NCBI GenBank assembly: GCA_934370925.1
Contig: CAKRNG010000014.1
Coordinates: 1-48,273, forward strand
Origin: an uncultured Lacticaseibacillus sp.
GTDB lineage: Bacteria; Bacillota; Bacilli; Lactobacillales; Lactobacillaceae
Length of the DNA stretch: 48,273 nt
Direction of reading: 5' to 3'
The notes under the pieces are model-generated. The model saw only the letters and a list, made by a program, of their open reading frames with translations. It was not told where the DNA came from and ran no database searches. Shown in pieces: positions 24,912 to 34,050 of this stretch. Both the position numbers and the translations under genes were made by a program. How positions within the stretch are numbered: the first letter of the stretch is position 1; each line of letters opens with the position of its first letter.

Positions 24912-25152
24912 TAGTCGAGCTGCGTGCTCTAGAAGCCTGCGCTTAACCCAGAATCGATTGCGGCGGAAAGACACCGCCTCCATCGATTCTAAGTTAATGC
25001 TCAGCTTCTGACCAGGGCACTGCGCTCTGTTTCTAGTCGAGCTACGTGCCCTAGAAGTCTGCGCTTAACCCAGAATCGATTGCGGCGGAAAGACACCGCC
25101 TCCATCGATTCTAAGTTAATGCTCAACTTCTGACCAGGGCACTTCGCTCTGT
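24912..25152. repeat. Family D: two tandem 119-bp hairpin units (period 122)
   Basis: Copy 1 is 24912-25030 and copy 2 is 25034-25152, with five differences. Each folds end to end. In copy 1, GAGC, GTGCTCT, GAAGC, GAATCGAT and GGCGG pair with CCGCC, ATCGATTC, GCTTC, AGGGCAC and GCTC. Two of the differences form a swap that keeps one pair: C24936-G25004 becomes T-A in copy 2. Another change turns a T-G pair (GTGCTCT) into C-G. The units sit after the hpf terminator. No gene is seen in 24845-25355. Confidence 0.9.
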
Positions 25153-25294
25153 GATTTTTTTGAATTCTTCGCCCAAGTATATTAGAATTTGGAAATGAAG
25201 TGGGGATACATATTTTGGATGTTGCGAGTTGTCGTGGTTTGTTAACGGCTTATTTGGTGACATTTGAATCAAATGCTGTTGCTGGCATATGATT

Positions 25295-25304
25295 ATGATA
25301 GAAT
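25295..25304 (+). promoter_or_regulatory. Extended -10 promoter of secA
   Basis: TGaTAGAAT (-10 at 25299-25304) lies about 52 bases before the secA start. The -35 region is poor. Confidence 0.45.
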
Positions 25305-25355
25305 AGTAAGGACATTGCACATTGAAACCGCGGTGCAGGGGAAGGAACAACTTAA

Positions 25356-27719
25356 ATGGCTAATTTGTTACGTAAATGGGTCGAAAGCGATGACCGTGAA
25401 GTACGCCGAATAGGCAAAATCGCTGATAAGGTCCAATCATATGAAGATGAATATACAGCACTATCAGATGAAGAATTGCAGGCGAAGACAGCGGAATTCA
25501 AGGCGCGTTTGAAGAGCGGCGAGACGCTTGATGACATCTTGCCAGAAGCCTTTGCTGTTTGTCGTGAAGGTGCCAAGCGTGTTCTCGGCTTGTTCCCATT
25601 CCGTGTTCAAATTATCGGTGGGATTGCTCTGCACGAAGGGAATATTGCGGAAATGCGTACGGGGGAAGGGAAAACCTTGACCTGTACCATGCCCGTTTAT
25701 TTAAACGCGCTTTCTGGTAATGGGGTCCACGTGGTGACGGTTAACGAATACCTGAGTCAGCGAGACGCCACCGAAATGGGTGAACTTTACAACTGGCTCG
25801 GCCTTTCCGTTGGTCTGAACGTCTCCACACTCAGCAGCGATGAAAAGCGGGAAGCCTACAACTGTGACATCACGTACTCAACGAACTCCGAACTCGGGTT
25901 TGACTACCTGCGTGACAACATGGTGGTTTATAAAGAACAAATGGTTCAGCGCGTGCTCAACTTCGCCGTGGTCGATGAAGTTGACTCCATTCTGATTGAT
26001 GAAGCGCGGACACCACTGATTATTTCTGGTGGGGCGCAGCAGTCAACTGGTCTGTACATTCGTGCTGACCGCTTCGTGAAGACCCTGAAGGAAGAAGACG
26101 ACTACAAGATTGACTGGCCAACCAAGACGGCGAGTCTGACTGAAAGTGGGATTAATAAGGCTGAAAAGAACTTTGGTCTCACGAACTTGTACGACACTGA
26201 AAACACGGCGCTGACCCATCACCTGGATCAGGCATTGCGTGCAAACTACATCATGTTGAAGGATATCGACTACATGGTGCAGGAAGGCGAAGTGCTCATT
26301 GTTGACCAGTTTACCGGTCGTGCAATGGAAGGTCGTCGCTACTCTGATGGCTTGCACCAGGCTATTGAAGCCAAAGAAGGCGTTGAGATTCAGGATGAAA
26401 GCCAGACCATGGCGAACATCACGTACCAAAACTTCTTCCGGATGTACGAGAAGCTTGCCGGGATGACCGGGACGGCGAAGACGGAAGAAGAAGAATTCCG
26501 CGAAATCTACAACATGCAGGTTATTTCAATTCCAACGAACAACCCAATTGCGCGTGTGGATGAACCCGATGTTCTCTACCCAACGCTTGAGAGCAAGTTT
26601 AATGCGGTTGCGGATGACATTGCGGCGCGTCATGAAAAGGGTCAGCCAGTGCTGGTCGGGACCGTGGCAATTGAATCCAGTGAACGTTTGAGCGAATTAC
26701 TGGACGAACGTCACATTCCGCACACCGTCTTGAACGCGAAGAACCACTTCAAGGAAGCCGAAATCGTCATGAACGCTGGTCAGCGTGGTGCTGTTACCAT
26801 CGCAACGAACATGGCGGGTCGTGGGACCGATATTAAGCTTGGACCTGGTGTTCGTGAAATTGGTGGTCTGGCAGTGCTGGGGACCGAACGCCATGAATCG
26901 CGGCGTATTGACAACCAGCTTCGTGGCCGTTCTGGGCGTCAGGGTGACCCTGGTGAAACCCAGTTCTACCTGTCACTGGAAGATGACCTGATGAAGCGTT
27001 TTGGTTCTGACCGAATCAAGGCGGTTCTGGAACGCCTGCGTGTGGACGATGAAGACCAAGTCATCAAGTCCCGGATGGTGAGTCGTCAGGTTGAATCCGC
27101 GCAGAAGCGTGTTGAAGGGAACAACTACGATACACGTAAGCAGACCCTGCAGTACGATGATGTGATGCGTGAACAGCGTGAAGTCATCTACAAGCAGCGT
27201 CAGCAGGTGATTAACGAAACAGAAGACCTGAAGCCAATCCTATTTGCCATGATTGAACGCACCGTTAGCCGGATGGTTGACCTGCACACACAGGGCGCTG
27301 AATCTGAATGGAATCTGGAAGCCATCAGTGATTACGTGCTGGCAAACATGGTGAGCGAGGACAAGTTCAAGGCCAGTGATTTGGACGGCAAGAAACCGGA
27401 AGACATCAAGGCCCTGCTGATGGACCTCGTGAACGATAACTTCAACAAGAAGGAAAAGCAACTGAACGATCCACAGCAGATGCTTGAATTCGAGAAGGTT
27501 GTCATCCTGCGTGTTGTGGACTCCCTGTGGACAGACCACATCGACGCCATGGACCAGTTGCGTCAGTCAATCGGTCTGCGTGGTTACGGCCAGATGAATC
27601 CACTGGTTGAATACCAAGAAGAAGGTTACCGCATGTTTGAAGAAATGATTGCGGCAATTGACGATAATACAACCCGCCTCTTCATGAAGGCCGAAATTCG
27701 GCAGAATATCCGCCGGTAG
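25356..27719 (+). CDS. secA: Preprotein translocase ATPase SecA
   Basis: Drives proteins through SecYEG using ATP. The protein has 787 residues. Walker [11 protein letters not shown] is near residue 102. Motif II is [17 protein letters not shown]. The helicase end is GRGTDIKLG with [13 protein letters not shown]. The helical scaffold and wing end with [24 protein letters not shown]. It stops at RQNIRR without the C-terminal Cys-rich zinc segment found in Bacillus and E. coli SecA, which is usual in lactobacilli. The start has GGAAGGA upstream. prfB follows after a terminator and a long spacer. Confidence 0.97.
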   Translation: MANLLRKWVESDDREVRRIGKIADKVQSYEDEYTALSDEELQAKTAEFKARLKSGETLDDILPEAFAVCREGAKRVLGLFPFRVQIIGGIALHEGNIAEMRTGEGKTLTCTMPVYLNALSGNGVHVVTVNEYLSQRDATEMGELYNWLGLSVGLNVSTLSSDEKREAYNCDITYSTNSELGFDYLRDNMVVYKEQMVQRVLNFAVVDEVDSILIDEARTPLIISGGAQQSTGLYIRADRFVKTLKEEDDYKIDWPTKTASLTESGINKAEKNFGLTNLYDTENTALTHHLDQALRANYIMLKDIDYMVQEGEVLIVDQFTGRAMEGRRYSDGLHQAIEAKEGVEIQDESQTMANITYQNFFRMYEKLAGMTGTAKTEEEEFREIYNMQVISIPTNNPIARVDEPDVLYPTLESKFNAVADDIAARHEKGQPVLVGTVAIESSERLSELLDERHIPHTVLNAKNHFKEAEIVMNAGQRGAVTIATNMAGRGTDIKLGPGVREIGGLAVLGTERHESRRIDNQLRGRSGRQGDPGETQFYLSLEDDLMKRFGSDRIKAVLERLRVDDEDQVIKSRMVSRQVESAQKRVEGNNYDTRKQTLQYDDVMREQREVIYKQRQQVINETEDLKPILFAMIERTVSRMVDLHTQGAESEWNLEAISDYVLANMVSEDKFKASDLDGKKPEDIKALLMDLVNDNFNKKEKQLNDPQQMLEFEKVVILRVVDSLWTDHIDAMDQLRQSIGLRGYGQMNPLVEYQEEGYRMFEEMIAAIDDNTTRLFMKAEIRQNIRR

Positions 27720-27740
27720 TTTGGTGGGGGATGGAAATTT

Positions 27741-27771
27741 GCGTTCGAGTTTCGACTCGTACGCTTTTTTT
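27741..27771 (+). terminator. Terminator of secA
   Basis: GCGTtCGAGT (27741-27750) pairs with ACTCGtACGC (27755-27764) over a TTCG loop, then seven T. The T45/T60 mismatch is the only break. Confidence 0.88.
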
Positions 27772-27903
27772 CTATTCTGCCGGCGCGAGTGACCTTGGCG
27801 AGTTTTCGAACATTGTCGCGCGACCGGTTCATTCGTGGGCGTCTCGCTGTCGCATCGCGGGGGATATTTGTTGCTGTTTGATTTTGCGTTAAACGGACAT
27901 ATT

Positions 27904-28005
27904 ACCGATAATCGCAATACCGAGGTGCAAACTGTCGCCTAAAACAACCGGCTGAAACGCAAGGGAGCGTCAGCGACCGTTGCGTGTGGCAATTGCGATA
28001 GCGGT
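27904..28005. other. Structured spacer upstream of prfB
   Basis: ACCG (27904-27907) and ATCGCAAT (27911-27918) pair with ATTGCGAT (27992-27999) and CGGT (28002-28005), enclosing about 70 bases that hold a second hairpin (GCTGA and ACGC with GCGT and CAGC, about 27951-27974). No open frame with a ribosome site was found in 27772-28190. It may be an RNA element or a decayed repeat. Confidence 0.4.
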
Positions 28006-28202
28006 GCCGATATCAGCGAATGAAGAAAAAGGGATTGAAAAGCGCCATCAACCCCCAAAATTCCACGAAAATGGAAGGAATGTTACACTGTTGTTAGCGA
28101 GGCGTGCTTTAAACGTAAAGAAACGCGCGTACACTAGGATTTATTAGACGGAATAAAATGCGGAGTATAACCGCGCACTTGAATTGAAATAAAGGAGATA
28201 TA

Positions 28203-29319
28203 ATGGAATTTAGTCAAATTCGCTCAGCACTTGCTGAGATTAGTACCAAAATACAGCAGTTCAGGGGGTCTCTTTGACCTCGATGGCCTGAATGAACAGA
28301 TTGCCCTCAACGAACACCAAATGGCTGAACCCGGATTTTGGGATGACAGTCAGGGGGCGCAGAAGGTAATTGACGAAACGAATGGGCTCAAGGCAAAGCA
28401 CGATGCCTTCTATGAATTGCAGAACGCTTGCGATGATCTGGAAGTTTCCTTCGAGTTGTTACAGGAAGAACCGGATGATGATTTGCAGGCGGAAACCGAG
28501 GCTGCGTTACAGACGCTCGAGGAGAAGATGCAGCGGTACGAATTGAACTTACTCCTGGCAGAACCTTACGATGCGAATAACGCGATTCTTGAAATTCATC
28601 CGGGTGCGGGTGGTACCGAAGCGCAAGACTGGGGCGCAATGTTGCTCCGGATGTATCAGCGCTGGGCCGACCAGAATGGCTTTAAGGTCGAGGTGGCCGA
28701 TTACTTGCCTGGGGATGAAGCTGGCCTCAAGAGTGTGACGTTGTTGATTAACGGCACCAATGCATACGGGATGTTGCGGAGTGAGCGTGGTGTGCACCGA
28801 CTTGTCCGGATTTCACCATTTGATGCGGCGGGGCGGCGACACACGAGTTTTGCCTCCATCGACGTGATGCCAGAATTGGATAATTCGATTAACATCGATA
28901 TTTCATGGGACGATATTAAGATGGAAGTGTTCCGTAGTAGCGGGGCTGGTGGTCAACATATTAACAAAACCAGTTCGGCGGTGCGGTTGATTCACTTGCC
29001 AACGGGGATTGTGACGTCAAGTCAAGCAGAACGGTCACAGTTTCAGAATAAGGCCCAAGCATTGAGCATGATGAAAGCAAAGTTGTACCAGCGCGAGCAA
29101 GAAGCGCAGGCACAGCGCGCGGCAGAAATTAAGGGTGTGCAGATGGATAATGGCTTCGGGTCACAGATTCGTTCCTACGTTTTCCATCCGTACACGATGG
29201 TGAAGGATCACCGAACGAACCACGAAACGGGGAACGGGCAGGCCGTGATGGATGGTGATTTGAACCCATTCATCTACGCTTACCTGCAATGGCAGTTGTC
29301 CCAGAATAACCCTGATTGA
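28203..29319 (+). CDS. prfB: Peptide chain release factor 2 (programmed +1 frameshift)
   Basis: Releases the peptide at UGA and UAA stops. The gene starts at ATG 28203 (AAGGAG upstream), reads 24 codons and meets TGA at 28275-28277. A +1 shift at CTT skips T28275 and continues with GAC at 28276, giving 371 residues. The shift site AGGGGGTCTCTTTGAC is canonical: an internal SD-like AGGGGG, slippery CTT and TGA followed by C. The body has the SPF tripeptide region (RISPFDAAGRRHTSFAS) that reads the stop codon and the GGQ motif in GAGGQHINKT. RF2 thereby controls its own synthesis. An in-frame start at 28231 would be an artefact of ignoring the shift. Confidence 0.96.
28263..28278 (+). promoter_or_regulatory. 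prfB +1 frameshift site
   Basis: AGG GGG TCT CTT TGA C: SD-like hexamer, three bases, slippery CTT, then an in-frame TGA in the context that RF2 reads poorly. Low RF2 raises the shift, so this is an autoregulatory switch. Confidence 0.95.
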
Positions 29320-29324
29320 ATAAT

Positions 29325-29486
29325 GGGTTGCGTCAAAAGTCTGAGTTATACGAACGGTACACTCAGTCGCACACCAAAAGACTATCTTCTCATATTACAC
29401 GGTAGTTCCAGCAGAAGTTCTAAGTTCGGGATTTCCTCCGAGTCTACCTTGTATACTGGGGCCAAAACGTCTTTTGGCGCAGCTTC
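29325..29486. repeat. Family A intergenic repeat, copy 2 (diverged)
   Basis: It shares with copy 1 the blocks CTAAGTTCGGGATTTCC, TTGTATAC-GGGGCCAAA and the outer stem, here CCAAAAGAC (29374-29382) with GTCTTTTGG (29469-29477). A G-C pair of copy 1 (3277-3373) is A-T here (29377-29474), a compensatory change. The inner stem is weaker (GGTAG with CTACC). It fills the prfB-ftsE spacer. Confidence 0.8.
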
Positions 29487-29530
29487 GGTAAATAGTGGCA
29501 CAACTTCTATAGATAAGGGAGTTATCAAAT

Positions 29531-30217
29531 ATGATTTCAATTAAGAATGTAAGTAAACAGTACGATAACGGCGTACCAGGGATTAAGGATGTGTCCCTTG
29601 AGATTGATCAAGGCGAGTTCGTCTACATCATCGGGCCAAGTGGTGCTGGTAAGTCAACGTTCATCAAGATGCTGTATCGTCAGCTCACCCCCACAACGGG
29701 GAGCATTAAGTTTAACGACTTCGATTACGGCACGATGAAGCAGAAGCAAGTGCCATTTTTGCGGCGCGAAATGGGCGTGGTGTTCCAGGACTTCAAGCTC
29801 CTGCCACGCCTCACGATTTTTGAAAATGTGGCTTATGCGATGCAGGTAATCGAAAAGTCAGACGAAGAAATCAAGCCACGTGTGCTAGATGTTTTGCGCC
29901 AGGTCGGCCTTGAGACAAAAGTTCGGCGTTTTCCAAGCGAGCTATCTGGTGGGGAACAACAGCGTGTGGCGATTGCGCGCGCCATCGTGAACAAGCCCAA
30001 GGTGCTGATTGCCGATGAACCAACTGGGAACCTGGATCCAGAAACCAGTGAGGACATCATGGACATCATCGAACGGATTAATGATCAGGGCACCACGATT
30101 ATCATGGCAACGCACAACCGCGACGTCGTGAACAACCGGGCACACCGTGTGATTGAGATTGCGGGCGGGAACATCGTCCGTGATGAAAACGAAGGGGGTT
30201 ACGAACTTGAAGATTGA
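29531..30217 (+). CDS. ftsE: Cell-division ATP-binding protein FtsE
   Basis: The ATPase of the FtsEX complex, which controls peptidoglycan hydrolases at the septum or side wall rather than transporting a solute. It has 228 residues, with Walker [10 protein letters not shown] (about 36-44), the Q-loop region [12 protein letters not shown], signature [14 protein letters not shown], Walker [13 protein letters not shown] and switch THNRD. The ATG follows AAGGGAG. It overlaps ftsX by 11 bases. A family A repeat lies directly upstream, and I see no clear separate promoter. Confidence 0.95.
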   Translation: MISIKNVSKQYDNGVPGIKDVSLEIDQGEFVYIIGPSGAGKSTFIKMLYRQLTPTTGSIKFNDFDYGTMKQKQVPFLRREMGVVFQDFKLLPRLTIFENVAYAMQVIEKSDEEIKPRVLDVLRQVGLETKVRRFPSELSGGEQQRVAIARAIVNKPKVLIADEPTGNLDPETSEDIMDIIERINDQGTTIIMATHNRDVVNNRAHRVIEIAGGNIVRDENEGGYELED

Positions 30218-31094
30218 AGTGATTAAGCGTCATATCGGCGATAGTTTGCGCAGCCTCCGCCGTAACGGGTGGATGTCGGTAGCAGCAGTTTCTGCCGTGA
30301 CGGTCACGTTACTGCTGGTTGGAATTTTCATGACGGTGCTCTTCAACGGGAACCGGATTAGTCATCAAGTTGAGAACGATGTGCAGGTGCGTGTCTACGT
30401 TGACCGTAACGTGAACAAGGCGAAGAAAGAGACGCTGCGCAAAGAACTCAAGAAGATGAAGAACGTGACGAAGGTGACTTACCGTTCGAAGTCTGCTGAA
30501 CTCAACAACATTGTGAGTGGTTATGGCTCACAGTGGAAGATGTTCAAGGGGGATGAAAACCCACTGAATGATGTCTTCGTGGTTGAAACGAGCAGTCCGA
30601 AGTCCACGATGGCAATTGCAACCAAGGCGAAGAAACTGAATAACGTCAGTGATGCGTCTTACGGGGGGCAAACCGCCCGCAAGCTGTTCACTTACATCGA
30701 TGGGATTCGGAACTGGGGGGTCGCCTTCACGATTCTCTTGCTCTTCCTCGCTGTGTTCCTGATTAGTAACACTATCCGTATCACCATTCTGTCGCGGCGT
30801 GATGAAATTGCCGTGATGCGACTGGTTGGGGCAACGAGTGGTTACATTCGCTGGCCATTCTTGCTCGAAGGGGCATGGACAGGGTTGCTTGGGGCGATTA
30901 TTCCAATGGTTTTCGTGGATATTGCTTACAACCTGGCGTATAACTCGATTAACCTATCGGAAGCTAGCAACGGGTACTCGCTGTATCCTGTAATGCCTTT
31001 CTTGGTGTGGGTCAATGTGCTCCTTGCTGTGATTGGGATTGTGATCGGGGCAGCAGGGTCTGTGGTTTCAATGCGTCGTTTCCTTAAGATTTAA
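30207..31094 (+). CDS. ftsX: Cell-division protein FtsX
   Basis: The membrane partner of FtsE. I choose the TTG at 30207 ([22 protein letters not shown]), with GAAGGGGG at 30191-30198, which overlaps ftsE by 11 bases. The upstream in-frame ATG lies deep in ftsE. The 295-residue protein has the FtsX topology: cytoplasmic amphipathic N-terminus, TM1 (about 25-45), an extracellular domain (about 50-160) that would contact a hydrolase or regulator, then TM2-TM4 (about 170-295) with RRDEIAVMRLVGAT between. A strong terminator follows. Confidence 0.94.
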   Translation: MKIEVIKRHIGDSLRSLRRNGWMSVAAVSAVTVTLLLVGIFMTVLFNGNRISHQVENDVQVRVYVDRNVNKAKKETLRKELKKMKNVTKVTYRSKSAELNNIVSGYGSQWKMFKGDENPLNDVFVVETSSPKSTMAIATKAKKLNNVSDASYGGQTARKLFTYIDGIRNWGVAFTILLLFLAVFLISNTIRITILSRRDEIAVMRLVGATSGYIRWPFLLEGAWTGLLGAIIPMVFVDIAYNLAYNSINLSEASNGYSLYPVMPFLVWVNVLLAVIGIVIGAAGSVVSMRRFLKI

Positions 31095-31098
31095 CTGC

Positions 31099-31139
31099 AA
31101 AAGCGTTCAACAACATGTATGGTTGTTGAACGCTTTTTT
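31099..31139 (+). terminator. Terminator of ftsEX
   Basis: A perfect 16-bp stem (31099-31114 with 31122-31137) has a 7-base loop and a T-run. Confidence 0.92.
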
Positions 31140-31145
31140 GCATGT

Positions 31146-31380
31146 TGGTGGGGGGCGTGGCGCAGATGGGGCGGTGGTCTGTTGGTCTCCATTGCGGGCT
31201 TTGACGGCTGGATCGTGGTGCGGCCGGTTCCAGCCGCTGACGCGTCTTCCACCTAGAAATGAAGCCCTGGTTCGCTGCGCTCTCGCAGGTCTTCATTTCT
31301 GCCGGTCTAACCAAGACCCGGTTAGACGACCACCACTGAGCCGTCACGCCCTCCATTCCGACCAACACCACCACCCCATC
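31146..31380. repeat. Family B GC-rich intergenic repeat, long copy
   Basis: Contains the hairpins AGAAATGAAG (31255-31264) / CTTCATTTCT (31291-31300) and GTCTAACC (31305-31312) / GGTTAGAC (31320-31327), and ends in GACCAACACCACCACCCCATC. A close relative lies at 41224-41480 and a truncated one at 35718-35797. It has no ribosome-site-supported open frame. Confidence 0.75.
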
Positions 31381-32130
31381 AGCGACACGCCGTCACTGTG
31401 CCGATATGGGTGAACGCGCATCTCAACAGGCGGATGGTTGTTTAACATCTCACTGAACGTATGCGGAAATGTAAAAAATACAAAGTGGGACCGAGATGAA
31501 CAACGACAATGTAAACTGAAATCACAGTCGGGTAAACCACAAGCGTCGCCCTAACCTCATTCTGCCGGTCTGACCAAGCCTAGGTCAGACTGCCACCACT
31601 TGGCCTCCACGCCCGCCACTCCAGCCATTCTGACCACCACCCCATCAGCGACACGCCGTCACTGTACCTAATATGGATGACCGCACATCGAAGCAGTGGT
31701 ATGTTTGTTTAACCGCTTAATGAACGTATGCGGAAATGTAAAAAATACAAAGTGGGACCGAGATGAACAACGACAATGTAAACCGAAATCACAGTCGGGT
31801 AAACCACGGTGGTGAGGCGAAAGCCGAACCACAAGCGTCACCTTAGCGCCAGCCGGTCTAACCAAAACCCGGTTAGACGACCACCACTGAGCCGTCACGC
31901 CCTCCATTCCGACCAACAGACCACCACCCCATCAGCGACACGCCATCACTGTACCTAATATGGATGACCGCGCATCGAAGCAGTGGGATGTTTGTTTAAC
32001 CGCATAATGAACGTATGCGGAAATGTAAAAAATACAAAGCGGGACCGAAATGAACAACGACAATGTAAATCGAAATCACAGTCGGGTAAACCACGGTGGT
32101 GAGGCGGGAGCCGAACCACAAGCGTCGCCC
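31381..32130. repeat. Mosaic of three family C units with two right-half B units
   Basis: C units begin AGCGACACGCC at 31381, 31647 and 31934. They share a long near-identical core with AATGTAAAAAATACAAAG and GAACAACGACAATGTAAA. Between them are right halves of family B (about 31556-31646 and 31850-31933) with stems GTCTGACC/GGTCAGAC (31568, 31583) and GTCTAACC/GGTTAGAC (31856, 31871). Units 2 and 3 have an extra 25 bases forming a hairpin. Minus-strand open frames repeat along the array but lack ribosome sites. Confidence 0.8.
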
Positions 32131-32191
32131 TTCCCACAATCCAATAGACCACATACACAAGCGTCACCCCTCCCACAAGTGCGCTGTAACC

Positions 32192-32200
32192 TGATATACT
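32192..32200 (+). promoter_or_regulatory. Extended -10 promoter of the minJ-like-phoPR unit
   Basis: TGaTATACT, with -10 at 32195-32200, directly after the repeat array and about 37 bases before the start codon. No clear -35 box. Confidence 0.5.
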
Positions 32201-32236
32201 GTGGGAAGAATGTTTAGCTACGGAGGCGTGAAGGGC

Positions 32237-33352
32237 GTGGAAGTTACGGTGTTACTACTTATCATCTTTGTCGTTGTCACCATTGTCGTTGGATCCGTGA
32301 CGGCGATGGGGGCGACGCGGCGTATTGACCGGGAACGACGGCAGTTTCGGATTGCCATTTTGCCCGTTGCAACCGAAAATCCCCGCTATTGGGTGTTGGG
32401 GCTTGTGCCGGGACTGCTGCTTAGCCTCGTTTTCATCGGTGGTGCTCTGACGCTACCGCCAGCACTGGTTATGCTATTAGGCGTTTTGAGTGGCGTGCTC
32501 GCGCTGATTCCGGCCTACTTTCCCGTGTTAATTGGGGTGAGCGGGCTGCTTTATCTGCTTTTGCCACATGAGGTCTCGCGAACGCTTGGCGGCGTGCCAA
32601 GCATTGCAACGTGGGGGGCGAATTTCGGTCTGGTTGTGGGGGCGATTTTACTTGTGACGGCGCTCGGTAATCGGTTGTTGCCCTATCACAGCGCCCCTGA
32701 TCTGATGAAACGGCACGGGCGAACGTGGGTGCAGTACCTCGTGCACCAGCGGATTTGGTTGCCAATTATCATGCCGATACCAGCTGATATGGTGGCACAT
32801 TTGGGCTGGTGGCCCCACGTGAGCGTTGCGGGAATCAATGTGGCGTTGACGCTATTGCCTGCCTTTATGGGATTAGGAATCAGGCACCGCCAACCAAGCG
32901 CAACGGGTATTTTGCGCCGTGATACATTAGCGGTTGGTCTGGTTGCAATCGTGAGTCTCGTTCTCGGTGTTTTGGGTCGGGTTGGTGTTTTGGCGCCCCA
33001 GATGGTGGTTGTGATGGTGGCCGAAGTGAGTATGTTCGGGTCACTGCTGAGCTTGATGGCACGGTACGAACGTCCGGCAATTGCAGCAGCAGCAGGGGGC
33101 GTTCGGGTGGTCGCGGTTCTGGACCACACGCCAGCCGCAAAGATGCAGTTGCAACGTGGCGACACTATTTTGCAGTGTAACGGACAGGCCGTGCCGACAA
33201 ATGCGGACTTGTACGCCGCAACGCAAAACTTGGGTACCTTTTGCCGTTTACGTGTGCGGGGCTTTGACGGTCAGATTCGCTTGGCGGAGACCGCGATTTA
33301 CAAAGGTACACCGCACATGCTGGGAATTATTACGTTTCCTGAGGGGGAATAG
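32237..33352 (+). CDS. MinJ-like polytopic membrane protein with PDZ domain
   Basis: About 371 residues from the GTG at 32237 (GGAGG at 32222-32226; a GTG at 32228 is an alternative). About eight membrane segments fill residues 1-280 and a C-terminal PDZ domain follows (about 285-365, with GVRVVAVLDHTPAAKMQLQ and RGDTILQCNGQAV). This architecture is that of Bacillus MinJ (YvjD), which links DivIVA to MinCD. In Bacillus it also lies near ftsEX, so a role in division-site control is a reasonable guess. It is only 2 bases before phoP and so is cotranscribed with phoPR. There is no protease domain. Confidence 0.75.
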   Translation: MEVTVLLLIIFVVVTIVVGSVTAMGATRRIDRERRQFRIAILPVATENPRYWVLGLVPGLLLSLVFIGGALTLPPALVMLLGVLSGVLALIPAYFPVLIGVSGLLYLLLPHEVSRTLGGVPSIATWGANFGLVVGAILLVTALGNRLLPYHSAPDLMKRHGRTWVQYLVHQRIWLPIIMPIPADMVAHLGWWPHVSVAGINVALTLLPAFMGLGIRHRQPSATGILRRDTLAVGLVAIVSLVLGVLGRVGVLAPQMVVVMVAEVSMFGSLLSLMARYERPAIAAAAGGVRVVAVLDHTPAAKMQLQRGDTILQCNGQAVPTNADLYAATQNLGTFCRLRVRGFDGQIRLAETAIYKGTPHMLGIITFPEGE

Positions 33353-33354
33353 TT

Positions 33355-34050
33355 GTGGATAAAATTCTAGTTGTCGATGATGAACCAGCGATTGTGACGC
33401 TATTGCAGTACAACCTGGAGCAGGCGCAGTACCGAGTCAGCACCGCCAGTGATGGTGAGGAAGCGGTTGCGAAAGCGATGGCTACTGATTATCAGTGTAT
33501 TATCTTGGATCTGATGTTGCCCAAGCTGGATGGCTATGGCGTGACGCGGCGACTGCGCGAATCAGGCGTCCACACCCCCATCATCATGTTGACGGCAAAA
33601 GATGACGAAATGGACAAAATTATTGGCCTTGAACTGGGTGCGGATGATTACGTCACGAAGCCATTCTCCCCACGTGAAATTATTGCGCGCATCAAGGCAA
33701 TCAGTCGGCGCATGACGGATCGGCCCCAGGTTGAAGCGACGAATTTACAGGTTGGGGGGCTGACCATCGATACGGTAGCGCACAAGGCGTCAGTGGATGG
33801 ACGGCAGCTTGACCTCACCCCGACAGAATTTCGGCTGTTAACGTGCTTTGCCCAGAATGAAGGGCACACCCTGAGTCGTGAGCAACTGTTGGAGAACGTT
33901 TGGGGGGCGGACTTTAGTGGGACGACCCGGATGGTGGATATTCAAATTAGCCATCTGCGTGACAAATTGGAGTTAGACCCAAAGAATCCACGGTATTTAC
34001 GGACGGTTCGTGGATTTGGTTACCGATTGGAGGAACCCAAAGATGTCTAA
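33355..34050 (+). CDS. phoP: OmpR-family response regulator, PhoP
   Basis: A response regulator of 231 residues with receiver domain (1-120) and winged-helix DNA-binding domain (about 130-229). Acidic pocket Asp8-Asp9, phosphoacceptor Asp52 in IILDLMLP, Thr in MLTAKD and Lys in VTKPFSP are all present. The C-terminal part has LTPTEFRLL and VDIQISHLRDKLE. The GTG start follows GAGGGGG. The pst operon downstream with a Pho box shows the likely regulon: phosphate limitation. It overlaps phoR by 8 bases. Confidence 0.93.
   Translation: MDKILVVDDEPAIVTLLQYNLEQAQYRVSTASDGEEAVAKAMATDYQCIILDLMLPKLDGYGVTRRLRESGVHTPIIMLTAKDDEMDKIIGLELGADDYVTKPFSPREIIARIKAISRRMTDRPQVEATNLQVGGLTIDTVAHKASVDGRQLDLTPTEFRLLTCFAQNEGHTLSREQLLENVWGADFSGTTRMVDIQISHLRDKLELDPKNPRYLRTVRGFGYRLEEPKDV

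Noticed and set aside
28231..29319. prfB starting at 28231 in a single frame
   Set aside because: A perfect RF2 frameshift site and a good start with ribosome site at 28203 explain the N-terminus; 28231 has no ribosome site.
31381..32130. CRISPR array
   Set aside because: Units are about 190-290 bases with conserved, not variable, interiors, and no cas gene is present.
31668..32176. Similar minus-strand open frames in the C units
   Set aside because: They lack ribosome sites, begin within different B remnants and follow the repeat units exactly, so they are better explained as repeat shadows.
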